From: an uncultured bacterium
GTDB lineage: Bacteria > Vulcanimicrobiota > CADAWZ01
Assembly: GCA_902790465.1 (NCBI GenBank)
Contig: CADASF010000046.1
Span: forward strand, 1-33,799
Direction of reading: 5' to 3'
DNA: 33,799 nt
Shown piece by piece: positions 24,536 to 32,215 of this stretch. The position numbers were made by a program, and so were the translations under genes. Below the pieces are notes generated by a model. The model was not told the origin of the DNA, made no database searches, and worked only from the letters and a program-made list of their open reading frames with translations. Each line of letters begins with the position of its first letter. Position 1 is the stretch's first letter.

Positions 24536-25687
24536 GTGAGGTTATTTTATGAATATAGAAAGAAAAATTTTATTAATATAGAAAGAAAAATTTTATTAAA
24601 TCCTGGACCTGCCACTACTTCTGATTCTGTTAAAATGGCACAAGTTGTTCCAGATATTTGTCCAAGAGAAAAAGAATTTGGTGATATTATGGAATATATT
24701 TCTATGAGCCTTGCTGATGTAGTCGCAGATTCAAAAACACATACTGCTGTGCTGTTAGGCGGTTCTGGTACTGCTGGAGTTGAGGCAGTTCTTTCGTCTG
24801 TTATTGGTGAAAATGAAAGTGTTGTTATTGTAAATAATGGTGCTTATGGAAAGAGAATGTGTGATATTTGCAAAATTCACAAAATAGATTTTGCTGAATA
24901 TTCAAGTTCAAAAATAGAGCAGATAGATTTTAAAGATTTTGAGAATTTTATAGTTGAACAGAAAAAGATAAAAAATAATTTGAAATATATATCATGTGTT
25001 CATAGTGAAACAACAACTGGGCTTTTGAATAATATAAAAAGAGTAGGGGACTTGGCTAAAAAATATGATTTGCAGTTAATAGTAGATGCCATGAGTTCTT
25101 TTGCTGGTGTCCCTATTGATATGCAGGAGATGAATATATCTTATCTTGTTGCAAGTTCTAACAAAAATATTCAGGGAATGGCTGGTGTTGTTTTTGTTAT
25201 TGCTTCTAAATCTCTTTTAAGTGATCATGCCCATAAAACTCCAAGAACTCTATATCTCGATATTTTCGCACAGTATGAATATTTCATAAAGACAAAACAG
25301 ATGAGATTTACTCCACCTGTTCAAACTTTATATGCGTTAAAACAGGCTATAGATGAATTTAAAGAAGAGACAGCAGAAAAGAGATATGCTCGCTACAGAG
25401 AAAATTGGAAGACATTGAGAGAAGGGCTTCACAAATTGGGATTAAAAACACTTGTTAGCGATGAAGACCATTCAAATATAATAACTTCTGTAATTGAACC
25501 AACAGATATTAAAGGATATTCTTTTGAAAGCATGCATGACTATCTGTACAAAAGAAATATAACGATATATCCTGGCAAAATAAGTGATCAAAATACATTT
25601 AGAATTGCAAATATCGGAGCGATAGATAAAAAGGATATTCTTTTATTTTTAGGTGAATTGAAGAATTATTTTGAATCTTTAAAATAA
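24536..25687 (+). CDS. phnW: 2-aminoethylphosphonate--pyruvate aminotransferase family protein, start disturbed
   Basis: A PLP-dependent fold-type I aminotransferase. PhnW hallmarks: LLNPGPATTSDSVK, VNNGAYGKRM, VHSETTTGLLN, VDAMSSFAGVPIDM, the PLP lysine in SSNKNIQG (codon 25163-25165) and a late YPGKISDQNTFRIANIG. PhnW interconverts 2-aminoethylphosphonate and phosphonoacetaldehyde with pyruvate/alanine, in degradation or in cell-surface phosphonate synthesis; no other phosphonate gene is in the window. The natural start appears to be ATG 24549 (GAGG seven bases upstream), but a 23-bp tandem duplication (24552-24597) puts it out of frame, giving a ten-codon peptide. In the present sequence the body is in frame only with GTG 24536 (383 residues with an odd basic lead). 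Without the duplication it would start MNIERKILLNPG. The 3' end overlaps the convergent thiT by 22 bases. Confidence 0.85.
   Translation: MRLFYEYRKKNFINIERKILLNPGPATTSDSVKMAQVVPDICPREKEFGDIMEYISMSLADVVADSKTHTAVLLGGSGTAGVEAVLSSVIGENESVVIVNNGAYGKRMCDICKIHKIDFAEYSSSKIEQIDFKDFENFIVEQKKIKNNLKYISCVHSETTTGLLNNIKRVGDLAKKYDLQLIVDAMSSFAGVPIDMQEMNISYLVASSNKNIQGMAGVVFVIASKSLLSDHAHKTPRTLYLDIFAQYEYFIKTKQMRFTPPVQTLYALKQAIDEFKEETAEKRYARYRENWKTLREGLHKLGLKTLVSDEDHSNIITSVIEPTDIKGYSFESMHDYLYKRNITIYPGKISDQNTFRIANIGAIDKKDILLFLGELKNYFESLK
24552..24597 (+). repeat. 23-bp exact tandem duplication at start of phnW-like gene
   Basis: Two perfect copies of a 23-bp sequence beginning AATATAGAAAGAAAAATTTT lie head to tail (24552-24574 and 24575-24597). 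Twenty-three is not a multiple of three, so the duplication shifts the reading frame between the well-placed ATG and the enzyme body. Confidence 0.97.
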
Positions 25688-26190
25688 TTTTTTAATTTGG
25701 AATATAAGAATACAAAAATGATTGTGCATATAATTGCTGTTGGAATAATATAAGAAGCATTGTAACTGAGTACATATAATGTTATATTTTTAGGAAGTTC
25801 TTTTAAAAATAGTTTACAAAATAATAATCCAGACAGAATATGCCAAAAAGCTCTTAGACAAAATGCTAAAATAGACATCAGCCATAAATTAATTTGCTTT
25901 CTGTTTTCTTTTAAAAATCCAAGTATAAAAAAAGAAGAAAAAGCGAGGGGATAGTCAAGTAAGAATTGGATTGGATGTACAAACGCAGATGGCTTTGTCA
26001 ACATCATTAATCCATAAGTAAAACATGCAATAAAACCACCGATTGGTCCTGCTATTGAGGAAAAAATCATTAGTGGTATTGATTCGAGTGATATGCCACC
26101 GCCAAAAGGTAGTTTAAAAATATCACAAAATCCTAAAATATAAGCAAGGGATAGACATATTGCCCCTTTTGTTATCAATTTTTTTACCAT
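25666..26190 (-). CDS. thiT: Thiamine ECF transporter substrate-binding component ThiT
   Basis: A 174-residue integral membrane protein with about six hydrophobic segments. The thiamine-specific S-component pattern is seen: GGGISLESIPLMIFSS near the first third and the FVHPIQFLLDYPLAF motif in the middle, which supplies thiamine-contacting residues in the family. It would bind thiamine and pair with a shared ECF module (EcfA, EcfA', EcfT) not in this window. The ATG (26190) lies inside the end of the upstream gene with a seven-base overlap, so the two are co-translated. No TPP riboswitch motif is visible upstream of the pair. Its 3' end overlaps the 3' end of the convergent aminotransferase gene by 22 bases. 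Confidence 0.88.
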   Translation of the reverse strand: MVKKLITKGAICLSLAYILGFCDIFKLPFGGGISLESIPLMIFSSIAGPIGGFIACFTYGLMMLTKPSAFVHPIQFLLDYPLAFSSFFILGFLKENRKQINLWLMSILAFCLRAFWHILSGLLFCKLFLKELPKNITLYVLSYNASYIIPTAIICTIIFVFLYSKLKNYFKDSK

Positions 26191-26714
26191 ATTTTTATAC
26201 CATAGAGTGCTTCTGCTGATTCTTCAAGAGTACAGGGAATAGTTACCAAATTGATTTGTTTCCCTGTTGATTTTTCAATCTTTGCTTTTATTGGTTTTAA
26301 GTCAGGATTGAATATTGTTATACATTCCAAAGTTATTGATTCGTTGGTCATGTCTGTTATTTTTGTTATTTTTATGCAGTCAAATTTCTTTATGCTTTTT
26401 TGAATTTTTGTCAAAAGATTATTTATAAATTCTTCCTTATCTTTTTGCCAAGAATTTATATGTTTTTTAATTGAAAATTTGCCGTTGTAATTTATTTCAT
26501 TTAATGTGTAATAGTAGTAACAGTTTTTGTCATGACATTGGTGCTCATTTTCTAAATCTTCTGTCAAATATCCTCTGTGCATGTAGTAGTCGCAATATCC
26601 ACTGCATTGTTTTCTCTGTTTGACAGAGCCATTTACACATTTGACTTTGAATAAATTAGGTTTTTCTTCTATTGTTCTTTTTTCGGAATTTGTATTATAG
26701 ACAGCAGTCAGCAT
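26184..26714 (-). CDS. Unknown Cys/His-rich protein coupled to thiT
   Basis: A 176-residue protein I do not recognise. The N-terminal half has a cluster that could bind zinc or an iron-sulfur centre: C27 then, about ten residues later, CSGYC, and then HQCHDKNC followed by a run of tyrosines (CYYYY). The C-terminal half is a lysine-rich helix region followed by beta strands (SITLECITIF, GKQINLVTIPC). No signal peptide or membrane span is evident. The gene overlaps thiT by seven bases, which suggests a related role or at least co-expression, but ECF genes are often placed with unrelated neighbours. Its promoter should lie in 26715-26900, in or near the inverted-repeat element. Confidence 0.75.
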   Translation of the reverse strand: MLTAVYNTNSEKRTIEEKPNLFKVKCVNGSVKQRKQCSGYCDYYMHRGYLTEDLENEHQCHDKNCYYYYTLNEINYNGKFSIKKHINSWQKDKEEFINNLLTKIQKSIKKFDCIKITKITDMTNESITLECITIFNPDLKPIKAKIEKSTGKQINLVTIPCTLEESAEALYGIKIW

Positions 26715-26736
26715 TTATTTATCTTTTTATATTTTT

Positions 26737-26869
26737 GGGGCTGTGAACAAACTCTAAATGAGCAACTTTTGTGCGGTTTCTTTTTTAGGAAATCAATTTT
26801 TGTTAATTCCTCTTTGCATCCAAAAAGTTGCGAAAGCAGATAACAAACTATTTTATTTTTCACAGCCCC
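26737..26869. mobile_element. MITE-like nested inverted-repeat element
   Basis: Outer ends GGGGCTGTGAA (26737-26747) and TTCACAGCCCC (26859-26869) are perfect 11-bp inverted repeats. Inside, GCAACTTTTG (26762-26771) is matched by CAAAAAGTTGC (26821-26831), and AGGAA (26787-26791) by TTCCT near 26817-26821. The 133-bp unit thus has long imperfect terminal inverted repeats and no coding capacity. GGGGCTGT-type ends resemble those of some insertion-sequence families (IS1182-like), so it may be a non-autonomous derivative. I see no convincing target-site duplication. It could instead be a structured 5' leader of the downstream minus-strand gene. Confidence 0.5.
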
Positions 26870-26905
26870 ATTAATTTTTTCACACTTTCAAATTTTTAAT
26901 ATAAT

Positions 26906-26948
26906 AACAAAAAAGCCTTCACTTGTCAAAAGCGAAGGCTTTTTTGTT
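26906..26948 (-). terminator. Intrinsic terminator of the rapZ-yvcK operon
   Basis: A perfect 15-bp inverted repeat, AACAAAAAAGCCTTC (26906-26920) and GAAGGCTTTTTTGTT (26934-26948), encloses a 13-base loop. Read on the minus strand it is a GC-core stem followed by six T, eight bases after the yvcK stop. The symmetry allows activity in both directions. Confidence 0.92.
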
Positions 26949-26955
26949 ATTTATT

Positions 26956-28305
26956 TTATATTTTTTTATTTAATATTCTTTTTATGATATTTTTTTCATT
27001 TGTTTTTGACATTGCATTTTTTATTATAATATCGGCTAAAAGTTCTGAATTGTGCCTTATTTTTTCACTATCTTTATTTATTAGTGGGGCATCTATTACT
27101 TCTACTCCCATTGATTTTAATTTTTTGAAATCTGGTTTTACAATTACTGAACCTTCTTCTTGATATTTTTTATTTAGTGATTCTGGGTTAGAGTTATTTA
27201 TTATAATCGTATCAACCAATTTGTCTGTAGAGTTTTTATACAATGCTTTTAAATGATCTGAAGCTGTAAAATTAGAAGTTTCTCCTAATTGTGTCATGAT
27301 ATTACATATATAGAATTTAAGGGCTTTTGATTGCTTTATTTCTTCTGTTATATTTTCTACTTGAAGATTTGGTAATATGCTTGTATATAAACTTCCTGGA
27401 CCTAATATTACAATATCTGCTTCTTTTATCGCTTTTATAACTTCATTTAGTGGTTTACATTTTTGCGGTTTTAAAAATATTTTGTTGATTTTACCTTTGT
27501 GTTTTGGAATTTCTGATTCGCCTTCTATTATTTCTCCATTTTCCATTTCTGCACACAAAACAGTTTTTTCCAATGTAGCTGGATAAACTTTTCCTTTTAT
27601 ATTTAAAATATCTCCTGAAATAGTTATTGCTTTTTGAAAATCATCTCCAGCTATGTTGTTCAATGCTGCTAAAAATAAATTGCCAAAACTGTGTCCTTGT
27701 AGTCCATTGCCTGATTCGAATCTATATTGAAAAAGAGATGAAAGAGTTGATTCATTACCTGCAAGAGCTACAAGACAATTTCTTATATCACCAGGTGGCA
27801 ACATTCCAAAATCATCTCTTAAACGTCCAGAGCTTCCACCATCATCTGAAACAGTAACAACTGCAGTTATATTATTTGTATATTTTTTTAGTCCTCTTAA
27901 AAGTGTTGAAAGACCTGTTCCTCCACCTATTGCTACTATTTTTACTCCCATATCGAGTTTTCTTTTTTCATATATAACTTCTACAAGTTTTTTATTTTCA
28001 TAGGGAACAATGACAGAGTAAATAGAAAGAAAAAGTTGTTTTTGAGCAAATATCGTTATAAATATACCAGTTATACAAAAAAATACATCAAGATATGCAG
28101 AAGAAATTTTTGTATGAAATACAGATGATAAAAAATCAACAATAGATAATTCTATTGTAACTGCTGGATGTATATTTATTATTAAGAAAAAACCAAAACA
28201 AAATATAAGTACACCTAAACATGAAAGAAAAAACCATCTTTTTACTTCCATTCCAGGTGAAAGCCATTTTGTTAAATTTGTAAAAATATCTTTTATGTAT
28301 TTCAT
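26956..28305 (-). CDS. yvcK: YvcK/CofD-like gluconeogenesis and cell-shape factor with N-terminal membrane anchor
   Basis: A 449-residue protein. The first ~110 residues carry two hydrophobic segments (about 24-46 and 72-100) absent from the short Bacillus form. The YvcK core starts at about 121 with VKIVAIGGGTGLSTLLRGLK, followed by TVSDDGGSSGRLR, GMLPPGDIRNCLVALA, GLQGHSFGN, ILGPGSLYTS and CNIMTQLGETSNF, all family hallmarks. YvcK binds UDP-sugars (UDP-GlcNAc in Bacillus), links metabolism to PBP1 localisation and cell shape, and is dispensable on glycolytic carbon sources. The anchored version would act at the inner face of the membrane. The ATG is four bases after the rapZ stop with a poor ribosome binding site, implying translational coupling. 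No whiA follows; the operon ends at the terminator at 26906. Confidence 0.95.
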   Translation of the reverse strand: MKYIKDIFTNLTKWLSPGMEVKRWFFLSCLGVLIFCFGFFLIINIHPAVTIELSIVDFLSSVFHTKISSAYLDVFFCITGIFITIFAQKQLFLSIYSVIVPYENKKLVEVIYEKRKLDMGVKIVAIGGGTGLSTLLRGLKKYTNNITAVVTVSDDGGSSGRLRDDFGMLPPGDIRNCLVALAGNESTLSSLFQYRFESGNGLQGHSFGNLFLAALNNIAGDDFQKAITISGDILNIKGKVYPATLEKTVLCAEMENGEIIEGESEIPKHKGKINKIFLKPQKCKPLNEVIKAIKEADIVILGPGSLYTSILPNLQVENITEEIKQSKALKFYICNIMTQLGETSNFTASDHLKALYKNSTDKLVDTIIINNSNPESLNKKYQEEGSVIVKPDFKKLKSMGVEVIDAPLINKDSEKIRHNSELLADIIIKNAMSKTNEKNIIKRILNKKI

Positions 28306-28309
28306 TTTT

Positions 28310-29230
28310 TTATGACTTCAATTCTCTGTATTCTGTTTGTACTTTATAATTATTGTCTGTCAATGCTTTTGATAATTCGTTTGCAATAAAAACGGATCTG
28401 TGTCTTCCGCCAGTACAACCAACACCTATTGTCAAATTTGCTTTTCCTTCAGCAATAAATTTTGGTATCAGATATAAATTAAAGTCGAGAAATTTTTCTA
28501 AATATTCTTTAGTTTCATTTATGTTGTTGAGATAGTCTTTTACTGGATCGTCGTTTCCTGTCAAATGTCGTAATTCATTTACATAATATGGATTTGGTAA
28601 AAAACGGACATCAAAAATTAAATCTGCATCAAGTGGAATTCCATATTTAAATCCAAATGCTATTACAGTTATGTTTAAACTGTCTGGTTTTTGGTTTATT
28701 CCTATTATTTCAGATAATTCATTTTTTAATTTATTTTGAGATAAAGTCGAAGTATCAATTATTTTATCTGCAATTTTTCTTATTTCTTCAAGTTGTTTTC
28801 TCTCAAATGTTATACCATCTAGAAGCCTTCCATTATGTGCAAGTGGGTGTCTTCTCCTTGTTTCACTAAATCTTCTAATCAATACAGCATCTGATGCCTC
28901 AAAAAATATTATCGTATATTTAAATCCATAATTTGGAATTTCTTTTAAAGCTGTTAAAAGTTCTTTAAAGAATTTTCTTCCTCTTATATCAATTACAAAT
29001 GCTATTTTGTTCATATCTGATGTTGCAGAAAGTTGAACAAATTTAGGAATTAATCCTGGAAGCAAATTATCAACGCAAAAGTAATCCATATCTTCAAGAC
29101 ATTTTAGGGCAAGGCTTTTTCCTGCTCCTGATAGTCCTGTTATTACAATTATATTTCCATTTACTACATTTTCATTCTCTTCTTTTGAAAGTTCTTGAAT
29201 ATTTTCATTTACTTTTTCTTCATTTTCCAT
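28310..29230 (-). CDS. rapZ: RNase adapter / nucleotide-binding protein RapZ (YvcJ)
   Basis: A 306-residue P-loop protein. Walker A is GLSGAGKS (32-39), followed by LEDMDYFCVDNLLPGLIPKF and a FVIDIRGRKF motif. The C-terminal domain contains FGFKYGIPLDADLIFDVRFL, PNPYYVNELRHLTG and GVGCTGGRHRSV, the sugar-phosphate-sensing region. In E. coli, RapZ delivers GlmZ to RNase E in response to glucosamine-6-phosphate; in Gram-positives YvcJ is a GTPase/ATPase of less certain role. The pairing with yvcK, also a UDP-GlcNAc-linked factor, fits amino-sugar and envelope control. The N-terminus is extended by an acidic ~24-residue lead compared with most homologues, so the ATG at 29230 (AGGT site rather far upstream) may not be the true start. 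Confidence 0.95.
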   Translation of the reverse strand: MENEEKVNENIQELSKEENENVVNGNIIVITGLSGAGKSLALKCLEDMDYFCVDNLLPGLIPKFVQLSATSDMNKIAFVIDIRGRKFFKELLTALKEIPNYGFKYTIIFFEASDAVLIRRFSETRRRHPLAHNGRLLDGITFERKQLEEIRKIADKIIDTSTLSQNKLKNELSEIIGINQKPDSLNITVIAFGFKYGIPLDADLIFDVRFLPNPYYVNELRHLTGNDDPVKDYLNNINETKEYLEKFLDFNLYLIPKFIAEGKANLTIGVGCTGGRHRSVFIANELSKALTDNNYKVQTEYRELKS

Positions 29231-29286
29231 AATATGTTTTACCTGTGGATTTTGATTTAGTTATATTATTTTAATTCTAAAAATAG

Positions 29287-29366
29287 TCTTTATATCCTTT
29301 TTTAGGAAAAGAGAGGAGGTAAAAGCCTATTAAAAAAAGAAAAAGTTCTTTATATTTTTTTAGGAA
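29287..29366 (+). repeat. Short direct repeat in leader of pilC-like gene
   Basis: TCTTTATATCCTTTTTTAGG followed by AA (29287-29308) recurs 60 bases later as TCTTTATATTTTTTTAGGAA (29347-29366). The second copy supplies the AGGA before the ATG at 29377. Between them lies a strong GAGGAGG (29313-29319) with no start codon at a usable distance, so it looks like an orphan ribosome binding site. Confidence 0.6.
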
Positions 29367-29376
29367 TGTATATGAA

Positions 29377-30546
29377 ATGCCATTATATGAATATTATGCT
29401 TATAACAGATCTGGAAAATTAATAACAGGACTTATTGATGCTCGTTCAAATAAAAATGCTTATGAAAAGTTGAAAGCAAATAATTTATTTCCTCATAAGA
29501 TATCTGTTGATTCTAAGCCTGTTTCAAAATCAGCTCTTACAAATGATAGATTGTCTTTTGTATTAGTACAATTAGCTACTTTATTAAAAGCAGGAATACC
29601 TATAGATAGAGCTGTTGATTCTGTTTTAGGTCAGACTGATTCTAAAGATATGAGTAGAGTTCTTGCAAGAATAAAGACTTTTATTTTAGAGGGCAAGAGT
29701 TTTTCTGGGGCTATGAAAGAAGAAAAAAGTCTTCCTCCTCTTTTAATAAAAATGGCAGAAGCTGGTGAATCTGTTGGAAATCTTGAAACAATATTGGAAA
29801 ATTATGCACTTTTTCTTGAGAAAGAATCTGAATCAGCAAAAAAAATGGTAAGTGCTTTGATATATCCAACTGTTGTTGTGTGTGCAAGTGTTTTATTGAT
29901 TTTGTTTATTTTGACATATATAACACCTATTTTATCAGATATTTTTAATTCTTTTGGAAGACAACTTCCTTTTATAAGTTCAATTCTTGTTTCATTTGGA
30001 ACATTCTTGAAGAATAATTTTTTGATTTTATTTGTTGTCATTGCTTTAGCTATTTTTATTTTTACAAAATATGTTCCTAAAAAAGTTAAAGATGATTTGA
30101 AAATTTTGTTTCCTTATACTGGTGAAGCATATAAATTTATGGTATATTCGAGATGGGCTAGAACTCTTGGAATGTTACATGGAGGTGGTATTCCTCTTTT
30201 AAAATCTCTTGAATCTGCAAGAAAAGTTACAGATAATGAATCTATAGAAAAAGATTTGGTATATGTTGAGGGTAAAGTTGAAAAGGGGGAATCTTTTTCA
30301 AAAGCTCTAAGTATTGTTTTTCCTCCTCTTATTGTGAATATGGTTGAAACTGGGCAACAAACAGGTGAACTTGCTAAAATGATGAATTCTGTTGCTGATT
30401 TTTATGAAAAAGAAGCAGATAGAAAAATAAATATTTTTTTGAAGTTGTTTGAACCTGCAATGATAATTGCACTTGGAATAACAATTGGATTTATTGTAGT
30501 ATCTGTACTTCTTCCAATTTTTGAAATAAATTCTATTGTGAAATAA
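29377..30546 (+). CDS. Type IV pilus / type II secretion inner-membrane platform protein (PilC/GspF)
   Basis: A 389-residue protein starting with the family pattern MPLYEYYAYNRSGKLITG. It has two tandem T2SSF domains, one at about residues 55-175 (LSFVLVQLATLLKAGIPI, then KMAEAGESVGNLE) and a second at about 255-380 (YSRWARTLGMLHGGGIPLLK, then NMVETGQQTGELAKMM). Three hydrophobic segments lie at about 160-190, 212-232 and 362-385. The protein forms the inner-membrane platform that the assembly ATPase turns to add or remove pilins. No pilin, ATPase (PilB/PilT) or secretin gene accompanies it here; the next genes are a HEAT-repeat protein and an acidic-repeat protein, so it is isolated from a standard pilus operon. 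ATG 29377 is chosen on family start; AGGA lies upstream. Confidence 0.93.
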   Translation: MPLYEYYAYNRSGKLITGLIDARSNKNAYEKLKANNLFPHKISVDSKPVSKSALTNDRLSFVLVQLATLLKAGIPIDRAVDSVLGQTDSKDMSRVLARIKTFILEGKSFSGAMKEEKSLPPLLIKMAEAGESVGNLETILENYALFLEKESESAKKMVSALIYPTVVVCASVLLILFILTYITPILSDIFNSFGRQLPFISSILVSFGTFLKNNFLILFVVIALAIFIFTKYVPKKVKDDLKILFPYTGEAYKFMVYSRWARTLGMLHGGGIPLLKSLESARKVTDNESIEKDLVYVEGKVEKGESFSKALSIVFPPLIVNMVETGQQTGELAKMMNSVADFYEKEADRKINIFLKLFEPAMIIALGITIGFIVVSVLLPIFEINSIVK

Positions 30547-30624
30547 CATTATTTATTAAATAGAGGAAAAAAACTTAATAATAAGAATTTTTAAAATAAG
30601 ATATTTTACGTTGAGGTAATTTTT

Positions 30625-32196
30625 ATGTTTGATGAGTTAATTCAGTTGTTACCTATCAATATAGATAAATTAGAAAAAGACAAAGATGTTAGAAAATTGA
30701 GAAATATTTTGACTAAATATAAAGACCCTACTAAAAGAATGAAGGCTGCTTATGCTTTAGGGAGAATCACAGGTGATCCCTATGATAAACAGGCTGAAAC
30801 TATTTTGTCAAATGTTGCAAGTGATGAGAGTCAAGATCCTGCAATAAGAAATCATTGTGTTTTGAGTCTTGGTAAACAGCAGACAGAAAATTCTAAATTA
30901 ACTCTTTTTGAGTTTTTACATAGTAATTCTGAGGCTTTAAGAGCAAGTGCTATAAGAGCATTGTCCGATTTTAAAACTCCAGATGTAGCTGTTGAAGTAG
31001 CAAATACATTTAAAGGTACTACATCTGATAAAATTATTTCTGCTGTATCTGATTCACTTGAGGGGGCAAATCAAAAAGCTGTTGTTACTTTAAATGATGC
31101 TCTTTTTAATGAGAATGAACAGCAGAGAGCTAAGGCTTGTAGAGATTTAAATTATGCTAAGTCAAAAAGAGTTATTGAATTTCTCGTCAGTTTGCTAAAT
31201 GGAGAAGATGAATTTTTGAGAAGACGCTCTGCAATGGCTTTGGCAAGCATAGAATCTGAAATTGTGATATCACCTTTGATGGCGAGACTTGATAAGGAAA
31301 AGGGAGATAATTTAAAGAATTTGTATTTGGCTATTGGAAAAATAAAATCTGATAAAACCCTTGATTGTCTTTTGACTGGTCTTGATAGTGATGATCCAGA
31401 TATAAAAGGTTCTTGTATTTATGGTCTATGTGAGAAAAAATCAGATAAGGCAGTATCAAGATTGATTGATATTTTATCTGATTCCACTGAAAAGGAAGAG
31501 TATAGAATTGCAATCGTAAAATATTTGGGGAAAACTAAAAATAAAAATGCAATGAATGTTATGGTTGCCTTGATTAGGAATTCTTCAGAAGCTCTTTGTA
31601 ATAAGATACAGGAAGCATTGATTGAAATGAATTTACCAGATTTGCCGACACTTCTTCAGCCTTATTTGTCTTCTTCTTCTGATTCAGAAAGACTTGTTGC
31701 TGTTAAAATTTTGACTAAAATTCAAAAGCCAGGAAGTGCTTCGATGTTGTTCCCATTGCTGAAAGATAGTGTTCCTGATATAAGGAATTTGGTTATAATT
31801 GGTCTTGGTGGATTTAAAGATCCAGATGTTTCAGATGAACTTTTAAATATTGCACAAGATAGAAGTCAACCTTCTCAATTAAGAGGACAATCTACTCGTT
31901 CTATCGGTATGATTGCTGATTCAAGAATGATATATCCACTTTTTGAACTTCTCAAAGATAGTGATGAATATGTCAGAGGAAGTGCTGCTTTTGCACTTGG
32001 TAGTTTTAAGAATCCTGAAGTTATTGATGTTTTAGGAAATGCTATGAATGATAAATCTGATTTTGTTAGAAGTATGGTTGTTGAAGCTTTTGGTTATTTA
32101 AAAGATCCTAAAGCACTTGAATATCTCAAAAAAGCAAGAGAGGATTCAAGTGATAAGGTCAAGGGTGTAGTTGCAAGGGTTTTGAGAAATATGTAA
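30625..32196 (+). CDS. HEAT-repeat protein (PBS-lyase-like repeats)
   Basis: A 523-residue protein made of about 30-residue helical repeats throughout, with typical HEAT/PBS-lyase-type units such as DEYVRGSAAFALGSFKNPEV and DPAIRNHCVLSLGKQ. No catalytic motif, membrane span or signal peptide is seen. Such proteins are alpha-solenoid interaction scaffolds; some act as adaptors of cyclases, GTPases or phycobilin lyases, but nothing here points to one of these. ATG 30625 follows GAGGT at a normal spacing. It lies 78 bases after the PilC/GspF gene and 19 bases before the acidic-repeat gene on the same strand, so the three probably share a transcript. Confidence 0.9.
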   Translation: MFDELIQLLPINIDKLEKDKDVRKLRNILTKYKDPTKRMKAAYALGRITGDPYDKQAETILSNVASDESQDPAIRNHCVLSLGKQQTENSKLTLFEFLHSNSEALRASAIRALSDFKTPDVAVEVANTFKGTTSDKIISAVSDSLEGANQKAVVTLNDALFNENEQQRAKACRDLNYAKSKRVIEFLVSLLNGEDEFLRRRSAMALASIESEIVISPLMARLDKEKGDNLKNLYLAIGKIKSDKTLDCLLTGLDSDDPDIKGSCIYGLCEKKSDKAVSRLIDILSDSTEKEEYRIAIVKYLGKTKNKNAMNVMVALIRNSSEALCNKIQEALIEMNLPDLPTLLQPYLSSSSDSERLVAVKILTKIQKPGSASMLFPLLKDSVPDIRNLVIIGLGGFKDPDVSDELLNIAQDRSQPSQLRGQSTRSIGMIADSRMIYPLFELLKDSDEYVRGSAAFALGSFKNPEVIDVLGNAMNDKSDFVRSMVVEAFGYLKDPKALEYLKKAREDSSDKVKGVVARVLRNM

Positions 32197-32215
32197 ATTA
32201 ATTAAGGTGATTTGA

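Noticed and set aside
26715-26955. TPP riboswitch upstream of the unknown-thiT operon
   Set aside because: The conserved CTGAGA and ACCTGATCTGG-type motifs are absent. The structure seen is a terminal inverted repeat instead.
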